64,000 nt of DNA from Acinetobacter qingfengensis (GCF_008693185.1 NZ_VXKN01000003.1:62001-126000), one strand, 5' to 3'. Positions 1 through 9,432 are shown, counted from the first letter of the stretch. Notes: generated from the letters alone by a model not told the origin. Numbers and translations are program-made.

Positions 1-792
1 GGCGTACAGTTGTTTATTCGTAAAGGTAAACGCATTCTAGGTTTAACTGAACCTGGACAGGCATTATTAAGTATCGTTGAGCGTATGTTAGTCGATGCAG
101 ATAATATCAAACGTTTATCGGATGATTTTAATCGTGTGGATGAGGGAACACTGACCATTGCCACCACACATACACAAGCACGTTATGTATTACCACCAAT
201 TGTGAGTCGCTTTAAAAAACAATTTCCTAAAGTACATTTGATATTACAGCAAGCCAGTCCAATCGAAATTTCAGAAATGCTTTTACAGGGTGAAGCAGAT
301 GTCGGCATTGCAACAGAATCTCTGACTACAGAAGAGCAACTGGCCAGTATTCCTTATTACCAATGGCAGCACTGCATTATTACACCTGTCAATCACCCAT
401 TGGCAAATCAAACCCATATTACTTTGGAACATATTGCCCAATACCCATTGATTACTTATCATGGTGGATTTACTGGACGTTCAAAAATAGACCAGGCTTT
501 TAAGGATGCTCATATTGACCCGAATGTTGTGATGGCTGCACTTGATGCCGATGTCATTAAAACCTATGTTGAACTCGGCATGGGAATTGGTATCGTTAAC
601 CATTTGGCTTACGATCCCGAGCGGGATTTTCGCTTAAAACAAATCAAAACTGATTTATTTGGATTAAATACCACATGGATTGCTGTACGCAAAGGACATT
701 TACTTCGCGGGTATGGATATGATTTTATTTCTCTCTGCTCCCCTGAAACTGATATTAAAGCGTTAAAAAAAGCAGCTTATCCTGAAGAATAG
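1..792 (+). CDS. cysB: LysR-type regulator CysB-like (5' truncated by window)
   Basis: The reading frame is open from the first base, so the gene starts upstream of the window. The 263 visible residues begin just after the expected N-terminal winged helix-turn-helix, at GVQLFIRKGKR. They contain the periplasmic-binding-protein-like effector domain of CysB/Cbl regulators (for example TIATTHTQARYVLP and HGGFTGRSKID). In the family this domain binds N-acetylserine or sulfate-type signals and the protein activates sulfur-assimilation genes as a tetramer. The internal TTG at base 10 is not a credible start because homology continues upstream of it. A hairpin follows the stop. Family assignment is firm; cysB rather than a cbl-like paralogue is inferred. 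Confidence 0.88.
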   Translation, partial: GVQLFIRKGKRILGLTEPGQALLSIVERMLVDADNIKRLSDDFNRVDEGTLTIATTHTQARYVLPPIVSRFKKQFPKVHLILQQASPIEISEMLLQGEADVGIATESLTTEEQLASIPYYQWQHCIITPVNHPLANQTHITLEHIAQYPLITYHGGFTGRSKIDQAFKDAHIDPNVVMAALDADVIKTYVELGMGIGIVNHLAYDPERDFRLKQIKTDLFGLNTTWIAVRKGHLLRGYGYDFISLCSPETDIKALKKAAYPEE

Positions 793-796
793 ACAT

Positions 797-829
797 AAAA
801 AAAACCTCTCATGCTATTGAGTGAGAGGT
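797..829 (-). terminator. Rho-independent terminator of the phosphate transporter gene
   Basis: Arms ACCTCTCA (804-811) and TGAGAGGT (822-829) flank a 10-nt loop. Read on the minus strand the stem is followed by eight T residues, so it ends the transcript of the gene stopping at 849. It may also slow transcripts coming from cysB on the plus strand, where the T-run is weak. Confidence 0.8.
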
Positions 830-848
830 CGTTTAAAATCTGTAGAAA

Positions 849-2465
849 TTAAAAAATCTGTAGAAATAACCAATATAAAGTACCTGACAACACAATAGTT
901 GCCGGTAAAGTCAGTACCCATGCCGATAGGATACTTTTAACCGTTGACCACTGTAGCCCCGATTTATTTGCAACCATCGTTCCGGCTACTGCACTATTTA
1001 ACACGTGCGTTGTAGAAACAGGCAATCCAAAACCATCCGCTGCAGCAATTGTTGTCATCGCAACCAGCTCAGCCGACATTCCCTGACCATAAGTCATGTG
1101 ATGTTTACCAATACGTTCACCAACAGTTACCACAATACGTTTCCAACCCACCATAGTGCCCAGACCTAAAGCCAACGCTACAGCAACTTTTACCCAAGTT
1201 GGAATATATTGTAGAAATGAATCCAGACTTTTACGGTAGTCCTTAACTGCCACTGTATTCTCAGCAGTCATTTCAGGTAATTGTTTTGCTTTATCCAGAC
1301 TCTTAAAGGCTGTAGTGCTGAGATACATATCATTACGGATGCTATTCACCTGATCTTCAGGAATATTTTTAAGATCTCCATGTACAGCAACTCGCTGTCC
1401 TAAATGATCAGTTAAACTTGCCAATGCAGGCACAACCTCAGGTGTAACCTGTTTATTCTGAATATACTGGGTGATTACTTGTCGTGCTTGCGCATCCGGA
1501 ACTTGTTGATGATTTGGAGCAATCGCAACAGCGGCTTGTTGAGACAGTTTTTTAAAAGACTGTATATGTGTCTGATCAAGATTTTTGTTCAAGGAATATG
1601 CCATAGGTACTAGACCAATTAAAATCAGCATAATTAACCCCATACCTTTTTGACCATCATTTGATCCGTGTGCAAAGCTCACCCCAGTACAGGTAAAAAT
1701 AAGTACCGCACGGATGATTGGTGGAGGTGGACGGTTACCTACAGGAGGTTTGAATAATTCCAATTGCTTACGAAAAATCTTTTTCACCAATAAAAATACA
1801 ATAATCGCAAAAGCGAAACCAATTAATGGCGAAAACAGTAAAGCCTTACCTACTTTCAGCACCTGGGCTGTATCAATACCACTACTTGCAATACCAGCCT
1901 GAACATTCAAAATATGATTCATTATGCCCACACCAAGAATTGAACCAATCATTGTATGAGAACTAGATGCAGGAATACCCAAAAACCATGTTCCGAGATT
2001 CCAGATAATCGCTGCAATCAGTAATGCAAAAACCATGGCAAAGCCTGCACCACTGCTGACATTCATAATTAACTCAACAGGCAACAATGCAATAATACCG
2101 TATGCAACTGCACCACTGGCAAGCATTACACCTAGAAAGTTACAAAATCCTGCCCACATCACTGCAACAGGCGCAGAAAGAGAGTTGGTATAAATAACCG
2201 TAGCGACCGCATTGGCCGTATCATGAAAACCATTGACGAACTCAAAACCCAGAGCAATAAATAATGCCGTAGACAGCAATACCACTGAATACAAACTTAA
2301 AGGTGGGACATGTGATAATTCAGCGCTCACTTGTAACCCAATATAGATTAAAGTACCAATAATGATCGAGAGAAATACAACCATAAAATACTTGGGTTGC
2401 TTGGTATGAACATTTTTGGAAACTTGTTGTAACTTTGAATCTGTAGTCATGATCTTTGCAGTCAT
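849..2465 (-). CDS. pit: Inorganic phosphate transporter, PiT family
   Basis: A 538-residue inner-membrane permease of the PHO4/PiT family, which takes up inorganic phosphate (as metal-phosphate) driven by the proton gradient. Both inverted-repeat signatures are visible: NGFHDTANAVATV at about 78-90 and SFAHGSNDGQKGMG at about 263-276, plus GLPVSTTHVLNS near the C-terminus. A hydrophilic segment of roughly 130 residues (about 295-425) separates the two membrane halves, as in PitA-type long forms. Residues 1-25 are polar and the first ATG lacks a clear ribosome site, so the ATG at 2450 is an alternative start. A Pho box lies 44 bp upstream, which suggests PhoB control. Confidence 0.93.
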   Translation of the reverse strand: MTAKIMTTDSKLQQVSKNVHTKQPKYFMVVFLSIIIGTLIYIGLQVSAELSHVPPLSLYSVVLLSTALFIALGFEFVNGFHDTANAVATVIYTNSLSAPVAVMWAGFCNFLGVMLASGAVAYGIIALLPVELIMNVSSGAGFAMVFALLIAAIIWNLGTWFLGIPASSSHTMIGSILGVGIMNHILNVQAGIASSGIDTAQVLKVGKALLFSPLIGFAFAIIVFLLVKKIFRKQLELFKPPVGNRPPPPIIRAVLIFTCTGVSFAHGSNDGQKGMGLIMLILIGLVPMAYSLNKNLDQTHIQSFKKLSQQAAVAIAPNHQQVPDAQARQVITQYIQNKQVTPEVVPALASLTDHLGQRVAVHGDLKNIPEDQVNSIRNDMYLSTTAFKSLDKAKQLPEMTAENTVAVKDYRKSLDSFLQYIPTWVKVAVALALGLGTMVGWKRIVVTVGERIGKHHMTYGQGMSAELVAMTTIAAADGFGLPVSTTHVLNSAVAGTMVANKSGLQWSTVKSILSAWVLTLPATIVLSGTLYWLFLQIF

Positions 2466-2508
2466 AAAAGTGTAACAATTATAAAATTCGCATAGTTTTA
2501 TCTTATTT

Positions 2509-2527
2509 TATGACAATTATATGACAA
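2509..2527 (-). promoter_or_regulatory. Pho box (PhoB operator) upstream of pit
   Basis: Read on the minus strand the 19 bases are TTGTCATATAATTGTCATA. This fits the PhoB consensus CTGTCATAWAWCTGTCAYN with two mismatches, both C to T at equivalent positions of the two half-sites. The two TGTCA direct repeats are 11 bp apart, and the site lies 44 bp upstream of the pit start, as expected for an activator site overlapping the -35 region. PhoB binding is inferred from the match. Confidence 0.72.
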
Positions 2528-2650
2528 AGCGTATTAAAACTTTATCAATTAACCGTTAAGCACTTAATTTTACATGCAAATAATTAATTTATAATATTTT
2601 AAATTACCAAATAAATCATCTTAGATCGCTACGCTATCTATTGCCTTTTA

Positions 2651-3616
2651 CTATTGAATATTACCATTCATTTCATTTAACGGACTGGATTGTCGCGTGA
2701 TATAGCTTTGTTGTTTTTGTGCAATCACCGCACGGATTTGATTGATCTTTTGCCTTGCTGAGTTTTCTCCTGCTGTTATGGATTGCTGTCTTGATTTCGT
2801 AGAAAACACATGCTGTTTTTCACGAATATCTGGCTGAATCAAAATATCTGCTTGTTGCGACTCATAGGCCGCAAGGCGATTTTGCATGACATTAATATTT
2901 TGATTAAATAATCCCCAAACATTGGTGGTTTCTGTATATTCTGGACGGGCTAAAATATCAACCGCAATAATAATATCTGCTCCCAGTTTTTTGGCAACTT
3001 CAACAGGTACAGGACTAACCAAGCCACCATCGACATATTCAGTGTCACCTATTTTAGTAGGGACAAACATACTGGGAATACTGGTCGATGCACGTACAGC
3101 TTGCCCAGTATTTCCTTGATAAAAAATAGTTTGCTTACCACTTTGTAATTCAGTCGCAACCACATAAAGCGGAATTGGCATTTCTTCAAGCGTTTTTTGA
3201 TTAATATTTTTATTAATAAAATCTTCTATTTTTTGTCCATCAAAAAAACCCTGTTTACTCAAGGTAAAATCTCTTACATCTGAAGGCTTAAAGTTCATTG
3301 CAATATTTTTTAATTCAGCCGGGCTTTTCCCACTGGCATATAAAGCACCAACAATACTTCCAGCACTCACACCAATGATCATATCAGGTTTAATACCATA
3401 ATCTTCCAGAACTTTAATTACACCAATATGAGCATACCCTCTGGCACCACCACTTCCGAGAACCAATGCAATTTTGGGATGATCGACAGGAATTGAACTG
3501 ATTTGAGTTTGTTGTAGATGTGCAGGTACAGGCATTACATTGGCATGACTAAACACTCCACAGAATATGGCGATGCAATATACACTTATTTTCAATATCA
3601 TTGCGTAATATCGCAT
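2651..3616 (-). CDS. Secreted patatin-like phospholipase (RssA/NTE family)
   Basis: A 321-residue protein with a signal peptide (hydrophobic stretch about residues 6-24, cleavage near FSHA) and a patatin domain. The oxyanion loop GSGGARG (55-60), the nucleophile elbow GVSAGS with Ser84, and the DGG motif with Asp196 complete a Ser-Asp dyad. Patatins hydrolyse acyl esters of phospholipids; the substrate here is unknown. The ATG at 3616 is chosen because GGGAAA sits just upstream and it gives a clean signal peptide; a longer TTG-started form from 3643 is possible. It stands alone between pit and the divergent aspC. Confidence 0.85.
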   Translation of the reverse strand: MRYYAMILKISVYCIAIFCGVFSHANVMPVPAHLQQTQISSIPVDHPKIALVLGSGGARGYAHIGVIKVLEDYGIKPDMIIGVSAGSIVGALYASGKSPAELKNIAMNFKPSDVRDFTLSKQGFFDGQKIEDFINKNINQKTLEEMPIPLYVVATELQSGKQTIFYQGNTGQAVRASTSIPSMFVPTKIGDTEYVDGGLVSPVPVEVAKKLGADIIIAVDILARPEYTETTNVWGLFNQNINVMQNRLAAYESQQADILIQPDIREKQHVFSTKSRQQSITAGENSARQKINQIRAVIAQKQQSYITRQSSPLNEMNGNIQ

Positions 3617-3896
3617 GATTTTCCCAAAACTCATCGAAAGCAACAGCGCATGATACTTTATTTATAAAGATATTTTCTCTGATTCTTGTTTATAGTCTTG
3701 TAGCCTTTTGTGCATTATCGTGAAGAAACCTTTAAAATCATAACAACAGATAAAATCAAGAATTGCAATTGTTTACTTTTCCTAAAACTTTTTTAAAAAT
3801 ATCCTGATTTAAATTCCACGCAGTGTATCTTTTTGCGCTAAGATAGCACTCGTTTTTGTGAAACATTTATCAATCCCAAATAGAAGGAATGCTGCC

Positions 3897-5129
3897 GTGG
3901 ACGTACGTCTGTCAGATCGTGTCAATGCCATCAAACCATCCCCAACACTTGCAGTCACCAACAAAGCTGCTGAATTAAAAGCTGCGGGTAAAAATGTTAT
4001 TGGTTTAGGTGCAGGGGAACCAGATTTCGATACCCCTCAACATATTAAAGATGCAGCCATTAAAGCCATCAATGATGGTTTTACCAAATACACAGCGGTA
4101 GACGGTACGCCAGCACTAAAAAAAGCTATTATTGCAAAATTCAAACGTGACAATCATTTAGATTATGAAGCTAACCAGATTCTGGTATCTTGTGGCGGTA
4201 AACAATCATTTTTTAACCTTGCCCTTGCATTATTAAATAAAGGCGATGAAGTCATTATTCCTGCACCATATTGGGTAAGCTATCCAGATATGGTGATCAT
4301 TGCAGAAGGTACGCCAGTTATTGTCAAATGTGGTGAAGAACAACGCTTCAAAATCACACCAGAACAACTGGAAGCAGCCATCACACCAAATACCCGGTTA
4401 TTGGTATTGAACAGCCCATCCAACCCAACAGGCATGATCTATAGCAAAGCTGAACTTGAAGCACTGGCAGAAGTTTTGCGCAAACATCCTCAGGTTTATA
4501 TTGCATCTGATGATATGTATGAACCAATTCGCTGGGAAGATGAATTCTTCAATATTGCAACTGTAGCACCTGATCTTTATGATCGTACCTTTGTACTAAA
4601 TGGTGTATCCAAAGCCTATGCCATGACAGGTTGGCGTATTGGTTATGCTGCAGGTCCAGCAAAAATCATTGGTGCAATGAAAAAAATCCAGTCGCAATCT
4701 ACATCTAACCCAACCTCTATTTCGCAAGTTGCTGCTGAAGCGGCATTAAATGGCCCTCAAGATGTACTTAATCCAATGATTGAAGCATTTAAACGTCGCC
4801 ATGATTTAGTGGTCAATGGCTTAAATGACATCAAAGGTATTTCTTGTCTACCTGCTGACGGTGCATTCTATGCGTATGCCAACATTCGCCCATTAATTCG
4901 CGCCAAAGGATTAAAATCCTGCACAGAGTTTTCAGCATGGTTACTTGAAGAAACCGGTGTTGCCGTTGTTCCGGGTGATGCGTTTGGTTTAGGCGGTTAT
5001 ATACGTATTTCTTACGCAACAGCGGATGAAGTGCTTGTAGATGCGCTGGCTCGTATCAAAAAAGCAGCAGATTCTATTGAAGGCGTTGATGACGCGATTG
5101 CTTCTATTGCTGCTGAAAAAACTGCCTAA
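3897..5129 (+). CDS. aspC: Aspartate aminotransferase, class I PLP enzyme
   Basis: A 410-residue fold-type I aminotransferase of the AspB/aspartate aminotransferase Igamma type. It transfers the amino group between aspartate and 2-oxoglutarate. The PLP lysine is K239 in SKAYAMTGWR (238-247), and NSPSNPTG (172-179) is the conserved cofactor-binding segment. The GTG at 3897 is preferred over an upstream GTG at 3858: AGAAGGA lies about 8 bases before it, and MDVRLSDRVNAIKPSPTL is the usual N-terminus of this protein in Acinetobacter. A strong terminator follows at 5218. Confidence 0.92.
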   Translation: MDVRLSDRVNAIKPSPTLAVTNKAAELKAAGKNVIGLGAGEPDFDTPQHIKDAAIKAINDGFTKYTAVDGTPALKKAIIAKFKRDNHLDYEANQILVSCGGKQSFFNLALALLNKGDEVIIPAPYWVSYPDMVIIAEGTPVIVKCGEEQRFKITPEQLEAAITPNTRLLVLNSPSNPTGMIYSKAELEALAEVLRKHPQVYIASDDMYEPIRWEDEFFNIATVAPDLYDRTFVLNGVSKAYAMTGWRIGYAAGPAKIIGAMKKIQSQSTSNPTSISQVAAEAALNGPQDVLNPMIEAFKRRHDLVVNGLNDIKGISCLPADGAFYAYANIRPLIRAKGLKSCTEFSAWLLEETGVAVVPGDAFGLGGYIRISYATADEVLVDALARIKKAADSIEGVDDAIASIAAEKTA

Positions 5130-5217
5130 CGTAACAAAGCATATCAAACAACTCTGCCTTGCACTGTATTTTTTATGCTTTAGTACATAAAGAGTGGCTC
5201 AGACCACTTGCTAGGAA

Positions 5218-5247
5218 GCATCCAATATCATTATTGGATGCTTTTTT
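5218..5247 (+). terminator. Rho-independent terminator after aspC
   Basis: A perfect 10-bp stem GCATCCAATA / TATTGGATGC with loop TCAT is followed by six T residues, 89 bases after the aspC stop. Confidence 0.9.
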
Positions 5248-5287
5248 GATTGAATTAATAATAAAAAAGAAAATTATCATAATGGTT

Positions 5288-5836
5288 TTAAAGCAATTTC
5301 TGATTTTTGATTGGCATTGATGCTGCAATAAATGGAATACAATCTGCCAAATCCTGACAAGACTGCCCCGTTTTGGATTTCAAAAAATAATCTTGTACCA
5401 TCTGAGCCTGCTGTTCGACGCCATACTGTAAAAATTTTTTACCTTCTTTTAAAACATAACGATAACGTCGATCAAATAAAGCCTTACGAATTAACGCCAT
5501 CCCCTGCTGTACCTGCCATACATGCGTCAATTCATGAATTAACCATGATTGTGTCGCAATCGATTCTTTTGAAAAATCCTCGACCCAATCTTTTGGATGA
5601 AAATAAACATTACCGTTTGGACTCATAGCATAGTGTCTTAACATCAACCGATGCGCTACAATTTCAATCTGATCAAGTTTTAAATGCTCTGCAAAAACCT
5701 CGAAAGCCAGTTTTTTCTCCCCTACAGTAAGAAAACGCCGCTGTACAACCATTTTTTTTGAGAATAAAAAATGCTTTAAAATCTGTATCATTGAGAATTC
5801 ACTGTATAAATAAGCATCTATAGAACAAAAAGCCAT
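5288..5836 (-). CDS. Small HExxHxxQ putative zinc-peptidase-like protein
   Basis: A conserved-looking 182-residue protein of unknown function. Its one recognisable motif is LIHELTHVWQ, near residue 100, an HExxH zinc-binding pattern followed by WQ as in DUF4157/vgr-related hypothetical proteins. A third zinc ligand and peptidase activity cannot be confirmed by eye. There is no signal peptide and no membrane segment. The N-terminus is uncertain: an ATG at 5791 (MIQILKHFLF) would remove 15 residues, and neither start has a strong ribosome site. It is convergent with aspC. Confidence 0.6.
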   Translation of the reverse strand: MAFCSIDAYLYSEFSMIQILKHFLFSKKMVVQRRFLTVGEKKLAFEVFAEHLKLDQIEIVAHRLMLRHYAMSPNGNVYFHPKDWVEDFSKESIATQSWLIHELTHVWQVQQGMALIRKALFDRRYRYVLKEGKKFLQYGVEQQAQMVQDYFLKSKTGQSCQDLADCIPFIAASMPIKNQKLL

Positions 5837-6054
5837 CTAAAATGCTATGATTTAAATAAAATTTTAAAATACAATAGCCAAAGTTGAATTTCAAAAAACA
5901 ACTTTAGCAATATCGGTACTGTATACTAGCGTGATTAGCCAAATTTCCGATAGGCAAATGTATCATTTTGCTATGATTGTTGTTATCAATATAAAAGCAA
6001 AAATTTTGATGATGACAATATTAAAGCACCCCAAAAAACAGGAATAAATTTCAA

Positions 6055-7680
6055 ATGCGTAATTTTAAAGTCGCTCTTTCACAATATTCTCCATCTATCG
6101 GCAATATTGCCCAAAATGCGCAAAATATGTTGGCACTTGCGCAGCAAGCTCAACAACAAGGTGCAGACATTATCGTCTTCCCAGAGCTAGCATTGATCGG
6201 TTATCCACCAGAGGATTTATTACTTCGTCCAAGTTTACTCAAGCGTACTCAACAAGGACTAAGCACATTACAGCAAGCCAAAGATATCATTATGTTGGCA
6301 GGTTATGTACATGTGGATGAAAATGGTCAACGCTATAATTCTGCTGCTCTTATCAAAAATGGTGAAATTCTTGGGATTTATCATAAACAAAATCTACCCA
6401 ACTACAGTGTCTTTGATGAAGAACGTTATTTTGAAGCAGGACATCAACACCTGATTTTTGAACATGCAGGACATAAGTTTGGTATTTTAATTTGTGAAGA
6501 TATCTGGATTGAAAAAAATACCCAGCAATTATCAAAACTTGGTGTAGACACGATTTTAGTTTTAAATGCTTCACCTTACGAAGCTGGTAAACCACAACAA
6601 CGTCAAGCACTGGTCAGCAAACTGGCGCAACAATACAACTTGAATATTGTTTATGTCAATCAGGTAGGTGGTCAGGATGATTTAATTTTTGATGGTGCAT
6701 CAACAGTCATTAATGGTGATGGCGAAATTGTTGCACAAGCCAAACTTATCGAACAACAAATGCTCTACGTTGATTTTGATGCGCAACATAAAAAGTTTAT
6801 TTCTCAGGAAAAGCCACAGACACTTGATACGATTGCTGAAATTTATCAATTACTGGTGATGTCTGTACGTGACTATGTCAACAATTCTGGTTTTCCCGGC
6901 GTTATCTTGGGCTTATCTGGTGGAATTGACTCTGCACTCACACTGGCGATTGCCGTAGATGCATTAGGCGCAAATCGTGTACAAGCGGTCATGATGCCTT
7001 ATACTTATACTGCACAAATCAGTGTTGAAGATGCTGCTGCACAGGCACAGCGCTTAGGAATTACCTTTGGTATCGCAGAAATCAATCCAATTGTAAATGG
7101 TTTTATGCAGACTTTGACTCCATTTTTTGGGAATAGTCCGGCAGATGCAACCGAGGAAAATCTACAGGCGCGTTCACGTGGTACGTTATTAATGGCGTTA
7201 TCCAATAAATTTGGTAATCTGGTTCTATCTACAGGTAATAAATCAGAATTGGCTGTTGGATACTGTACGTTATATGGCGACATGGTAGGAGGATTTGCAC
7301 CACTTAAAGATGTCTACAAAACCATTGTTTTTGAACTCGCCAAATATCGTAACTCCATTGAAGAAACTCCTGTGATTCCTGAACGTGTGATTACCCGCCC
7401 ACCTTCCGCAGAATTGCGCCCAGATCAAAAAGATCAAGATTCCTTACCAACCTACGATATTCTTGATGCAATTTTATATATGTACATCGAAGAAGATCTA
7501 AGTCAGGAAGATATTATTCAAAAAGGTTTTGATGCAGATGTGGTGAAAAAAATCATCCGACTGGTCGATCGTAACGAATATAAACGCCGTCAAGGTGCAA
7601 TTGGCCCACGCATCAGTTCTCGTGCTTTTGGCCGTGAACGTCGCTATCCAATCGTTAATGGTTGGACAGCTGGATTATAA
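6055..7680 (+). CDS. nadE: Glutamine-dependent NAD+ synthetase
   Basis: A 541-residue two-domain enzyme that makes NAD+ from deamido-NAD+, ATP and glutamine. The N-terminal nitrilase-fold glutaminase (1-about 265) has the catalytic triad Glu44 (FPELALIGYPPED), Lys111 (HKQNLPNYSVFDE) and Cys147 (ILICEDIW). The C-terminal synthetase has the pyrophosphatase loop GLSGGIDSA at about 286 and the STGNKSELAVGY motif. Ammonia is passed between the domains. It is transcribed alone and ended by the hairpin at 7700. Confidence 0.96.
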   Translation: MRNFKVALSQYSPSIGNIAQNAQNMLALAQQAQQQGADIIVFPELALIGYPPEDLLLRPSLLKRTQQGLSTLQQAKDIIMLAGYVHVDENGQRYNSAALIKNGEILGIYHKQNLPNYSVFDEERYFEAGHQHLIFEHAGHKFGILICEDIWIEKNTQQLSKLGVDTILVLNASPYEAGKPQQRQALVSKLAQQYNLNIVYVNQVGGQDDLIFDGASTVINGDGEIVAQAKLIEQQMLYVDFDAQHKKFISQEKPQTLDTIAEIYQLLVMSVRDYVNNSGFPGVILGLSGGIDSALTLAIAVDALGANRVQAVMMPYTYTAQISVEDAAAQAQRLGITFGIAEINPIVNGFMQTLTPFFGNSPADATEENLQARSRGTLLMALSNKFGNLVLSTGNKSELAVGYCTLYGDMVGGFAPLKDVYKTIVFELAKYRNSIEETPVIPERVITRPPSAELRPDQKDQDSLPTYDILDAILYMYIEEDLSQEDIIQKGFDADVVKKIIRLVDRNEYKRRQGAIGPRISSRAFGRERRYPIVNGWTAGL

Positions 7681-7699
7681 TTTTTAAGTAAACTACAGC

Positions 7700-7736
7700 G
7701 CCATCAATTCATAATTGATGGCATTTTTTATTTTTT
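7700..7736 (+). terminator. Rho-independent terminator after nadE
   Basis: A 10-bp stem GCCATCAATT / AATTGATGGC with loop CAT is followed by a T-rich run, 20 bases after the nadE stop. Confidence 0.9.
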
Positions 7737-7742
7737 ACAGAC

Positions 7743-7774
7743 AAAAAAAGAGACCATACTGGGATGTATGGTCT
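7743..7774 (-). terminator. Rho-independent terminator of the tRNA-Met transcript
   Basis: On the minus strand a 9-bp stem AGACCATAC / GTATGGTCT is followed by a run of seven T residues after one C. It lies seven bases beyond the CCA end of the tRNA. Confidence 0.85.
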
Positions 7775-7780
7775 TGAAAA

Positions 7781-7857
7781 TGGTGGCTATGACGGGACTC
7801 GAACCTGTGACCCCAGCATTATGAGTGCTGTGCTCTAACCAACTGAGCTACATAGCC
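7781..7857 (-). tRNA. tRNA-Met (CAT), elongator type
   Basis: The 77-base cloverleaf on the minus strand begins GGCTATGTAGCTCAG and ends with encoded CCA. The 7-bp acceptor stem is GGCTATG / CATAGCC, the anticodon loop contains CTCATAA (anticodon CAT), and the T arm has GGTTCGAGTCC. A paired first acceptor position (G1-C72) argues for the elongator and against initiator tRNA. A CAT anticodon could also be the tRNA-Ile whose C is modified to lysidine, which sequence alone does not exclude. It is a single-gene unit with its own promoter and terminator. Confidence 0.93.
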
Positions 7858-7872
7858 GTAAACTGTGGACGC

Positions 7873-7901
7873 ATTATTATATTTTCATTGCTATCCGTCA
7901 A
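7873..7901 (-). promoter_or_regulatory. Sigma-70 promoter of tRNA-Met
   Basis: On the minus strand TTGACG (7901-7896) and AATAAT (7878-7873) are separated by exactly 17 bp. The -10 box ends 16 bases before the mature 5' end of the tRNA. Confidence 0.7.
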
Positions 7902-8071
7902 GTGATGAAGTCATTAAATGACTAAACTACATCCAATCATACTGTATTCAGCGAATTTCACTCATAATCCCATGCAGATTCTTATAGATCACGGAAAATG
8001 CATTGACCGACTACCATCTCAACAGTTATGTTTAGATCATTAACTTCATTCGATTCCTTGATCAAGATTTC

Positions 8072-8695
8072 ATGTTTAATTTACCGATAAATCATACCAT
8101 CTCGCTCATTATTATTACCGTTGTCGTTTCACTCGTAGCTTTTAGTCAACCAAGAGTTATGGGACGACTGATTTTTTGGAGTCCAGCAATACGACAAGGC
8201 CAGATTGATCGCTTTATTACCTATGGTTTTGTACATGCTGATGGTTTTCACTTACTATTTAATATGATTACCTTATTTTTCTTTGGTAGTTTCATCGAAC
8301 AATTTTATCGTCAATATGCATTCAATATGGGATTTGCCTTGTTTTATCTTGGCGCCTTGATTGTTTCTATTTTACCGAGTTATCTACAACATCGTGATGA
8401 TCCACAATGGATGAGCTTAGGTGCTTCTGGTGCAGTATCAGCAGTATTATTTGCCTTTATTTTGTTTCAACCATGGAATCTGATTTTTGTATTTTTCATT
8501 CCTGTGCCTGCCATCATTTTTGCCATTTTATATATTGCTTATAGTATCTGGGCAGCCAGACGTGGTAATACAGCAATCAATCACAGCGCACATCTTTGGG
8601 GAGCAGCTTACGGCATTCTCTGCACTATCTTGCTGGAACCACGGATTATTTCAGTATTCTTATATCGTTTAAGTCACCCGAATTTTTTAAACTAA
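8072..8695 (+). CDS. Rhomboid-family intramembrane serine protease
   Basis: A 207-residue polytopic membrane protein with about six hydrophobic segments. The rhomboid catalytic dyad is visible: Ser in GASGA (about 117-121) and His174 in AHLWGAAYG, matching AHxxGxxxG. The helix-2 HADGFHLLFNM motif (HxxxHxxxN-like) is also present. Rhomboids cleave transmembrane segments within the bilayer; the substrate is not indicated by context. The next gene begins about 20 bases later and may be co-transcribed. Confidence 0.88.
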   Translation: MFNLPINHTISLIIITVVVSLVAFSQPRVMGRLIFWSPAIRQGQIDRFITYGFVHADGFHLLFNMITLFFFGSFIEQFYRQYAFNMGFALFYLGALIVSILPSYLQHRDDPQWMSLGASGAVSAVLFAFILFQPWNLIFVFFIPVPAIIFAILYIAYSIWAARRGNTAINHSAHLWGAAYGILCTILLEPRIISVFLYRLSHPNFLN

Positions 8696-8717
8696 TTTAA
8701 TTTTAATGGTTGAAATC

Positions 8718-9416
8718 ATGTCTTGTCTTAGTTTAATTCTAGATACCGAAACGCATACCTTAAATGGTTATCCCATCGAAATTGCGTATTTACCCATAAC
8801 CTTAGAGCAACAAATCCTGCATACAGATCAAACAGGTATTTTTGATGAATATTATAGTCTGGATGCAGATACATCCATTCATTTTGCATCAATGGCTGTA
8901 CATCATATTTTACCGCAGGACTTATTAAATAAACCCAGTTTCCGTCAATTTCGATTACCGCAGGATTGTATTTACCTGATTGGTCATAATATTGATTATG
9001 ATATACAGGCGATTGCGCGTTGCGGTCAAAGTATTCAGCATATAAAACCCATTTGTACTCTAGCATTGGCACGTTATTTATGGCCACAGCTAGAAAGCCA
9101 CTCCCTGAGTAGTTTAAGCTACTTTATCTCGGATGATTTTGAAAAAACCCGGGAAATGCTACGTAATGCACATAATGCCAAAACAGATATTTTACTCACA
9201 GCAATTTTGCTACAAAAAATTATTACTTTGCTTAATATTGATAATATTGGTGCATTATATCAGCAGTCACAATTGGCACGTCTACCACAATTTATGCCTT
9301 TTGGAAAATACAAAGGCTATCCACTGACTGATATTCCAATTGATTATGTACAATGGTTATTACGTCAGGATAATCTGGATCCATATCTGAAACAGGCACT
9401 GGAACAAACCTTTTAG
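8718..9416 (+). CDS. DnaQ-like exonuclease-domain protein with C-terminal DUF3820
   Basis: About 232 residues. The N-terminal part resembles a DEDD 3'-5' exonuclease: LDTETHTLNG carries the DxE motif, IGHNIDYDIQA the middle Asp, and AHNAKTDILLT the final segment. The C-terminal 40 residues (MPFGKYKGYPLTDIPIDY) match DUF3820, a module often attached to such exonucleases. Activity is inferred from motifs. The ATG at 8718 is chosen over 8706 because GGTTGA lies upstream of it. It is followed after 16 bases by gloB, probably in the same transcript. Confidence 0.72.
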   Translation: MSCLSLILDTETHTLNGYPIEIAYLPITLEQQILHTDQTGIFDEYYSLDADTSIHFASMAVHHILPQDLLNKPSFRQFRLPQDCIYLIGHNIDYDIQAIARCGQSIQHIKPICTLALARYLWPQLESHSLSSLSYFISDDFEKTREMLRNAHNAKTDILLTAILLQKIITLLNIDNIGALYQQSQLARLPQFMPFGKYKGYPLTDIPIDYVQWLLRQDNLDPYLKQALEQTF

Positions 9417-9432
9417 TGATTGGGGAACAAGA

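Noticed and set aside
3771..3805. TTTACTTTTCC word upstream of aspC as a stray array core
   Set aside because: Only one partial match, no 22-bp periodicity, as expected by chance in AT-rich intergenic sequence.
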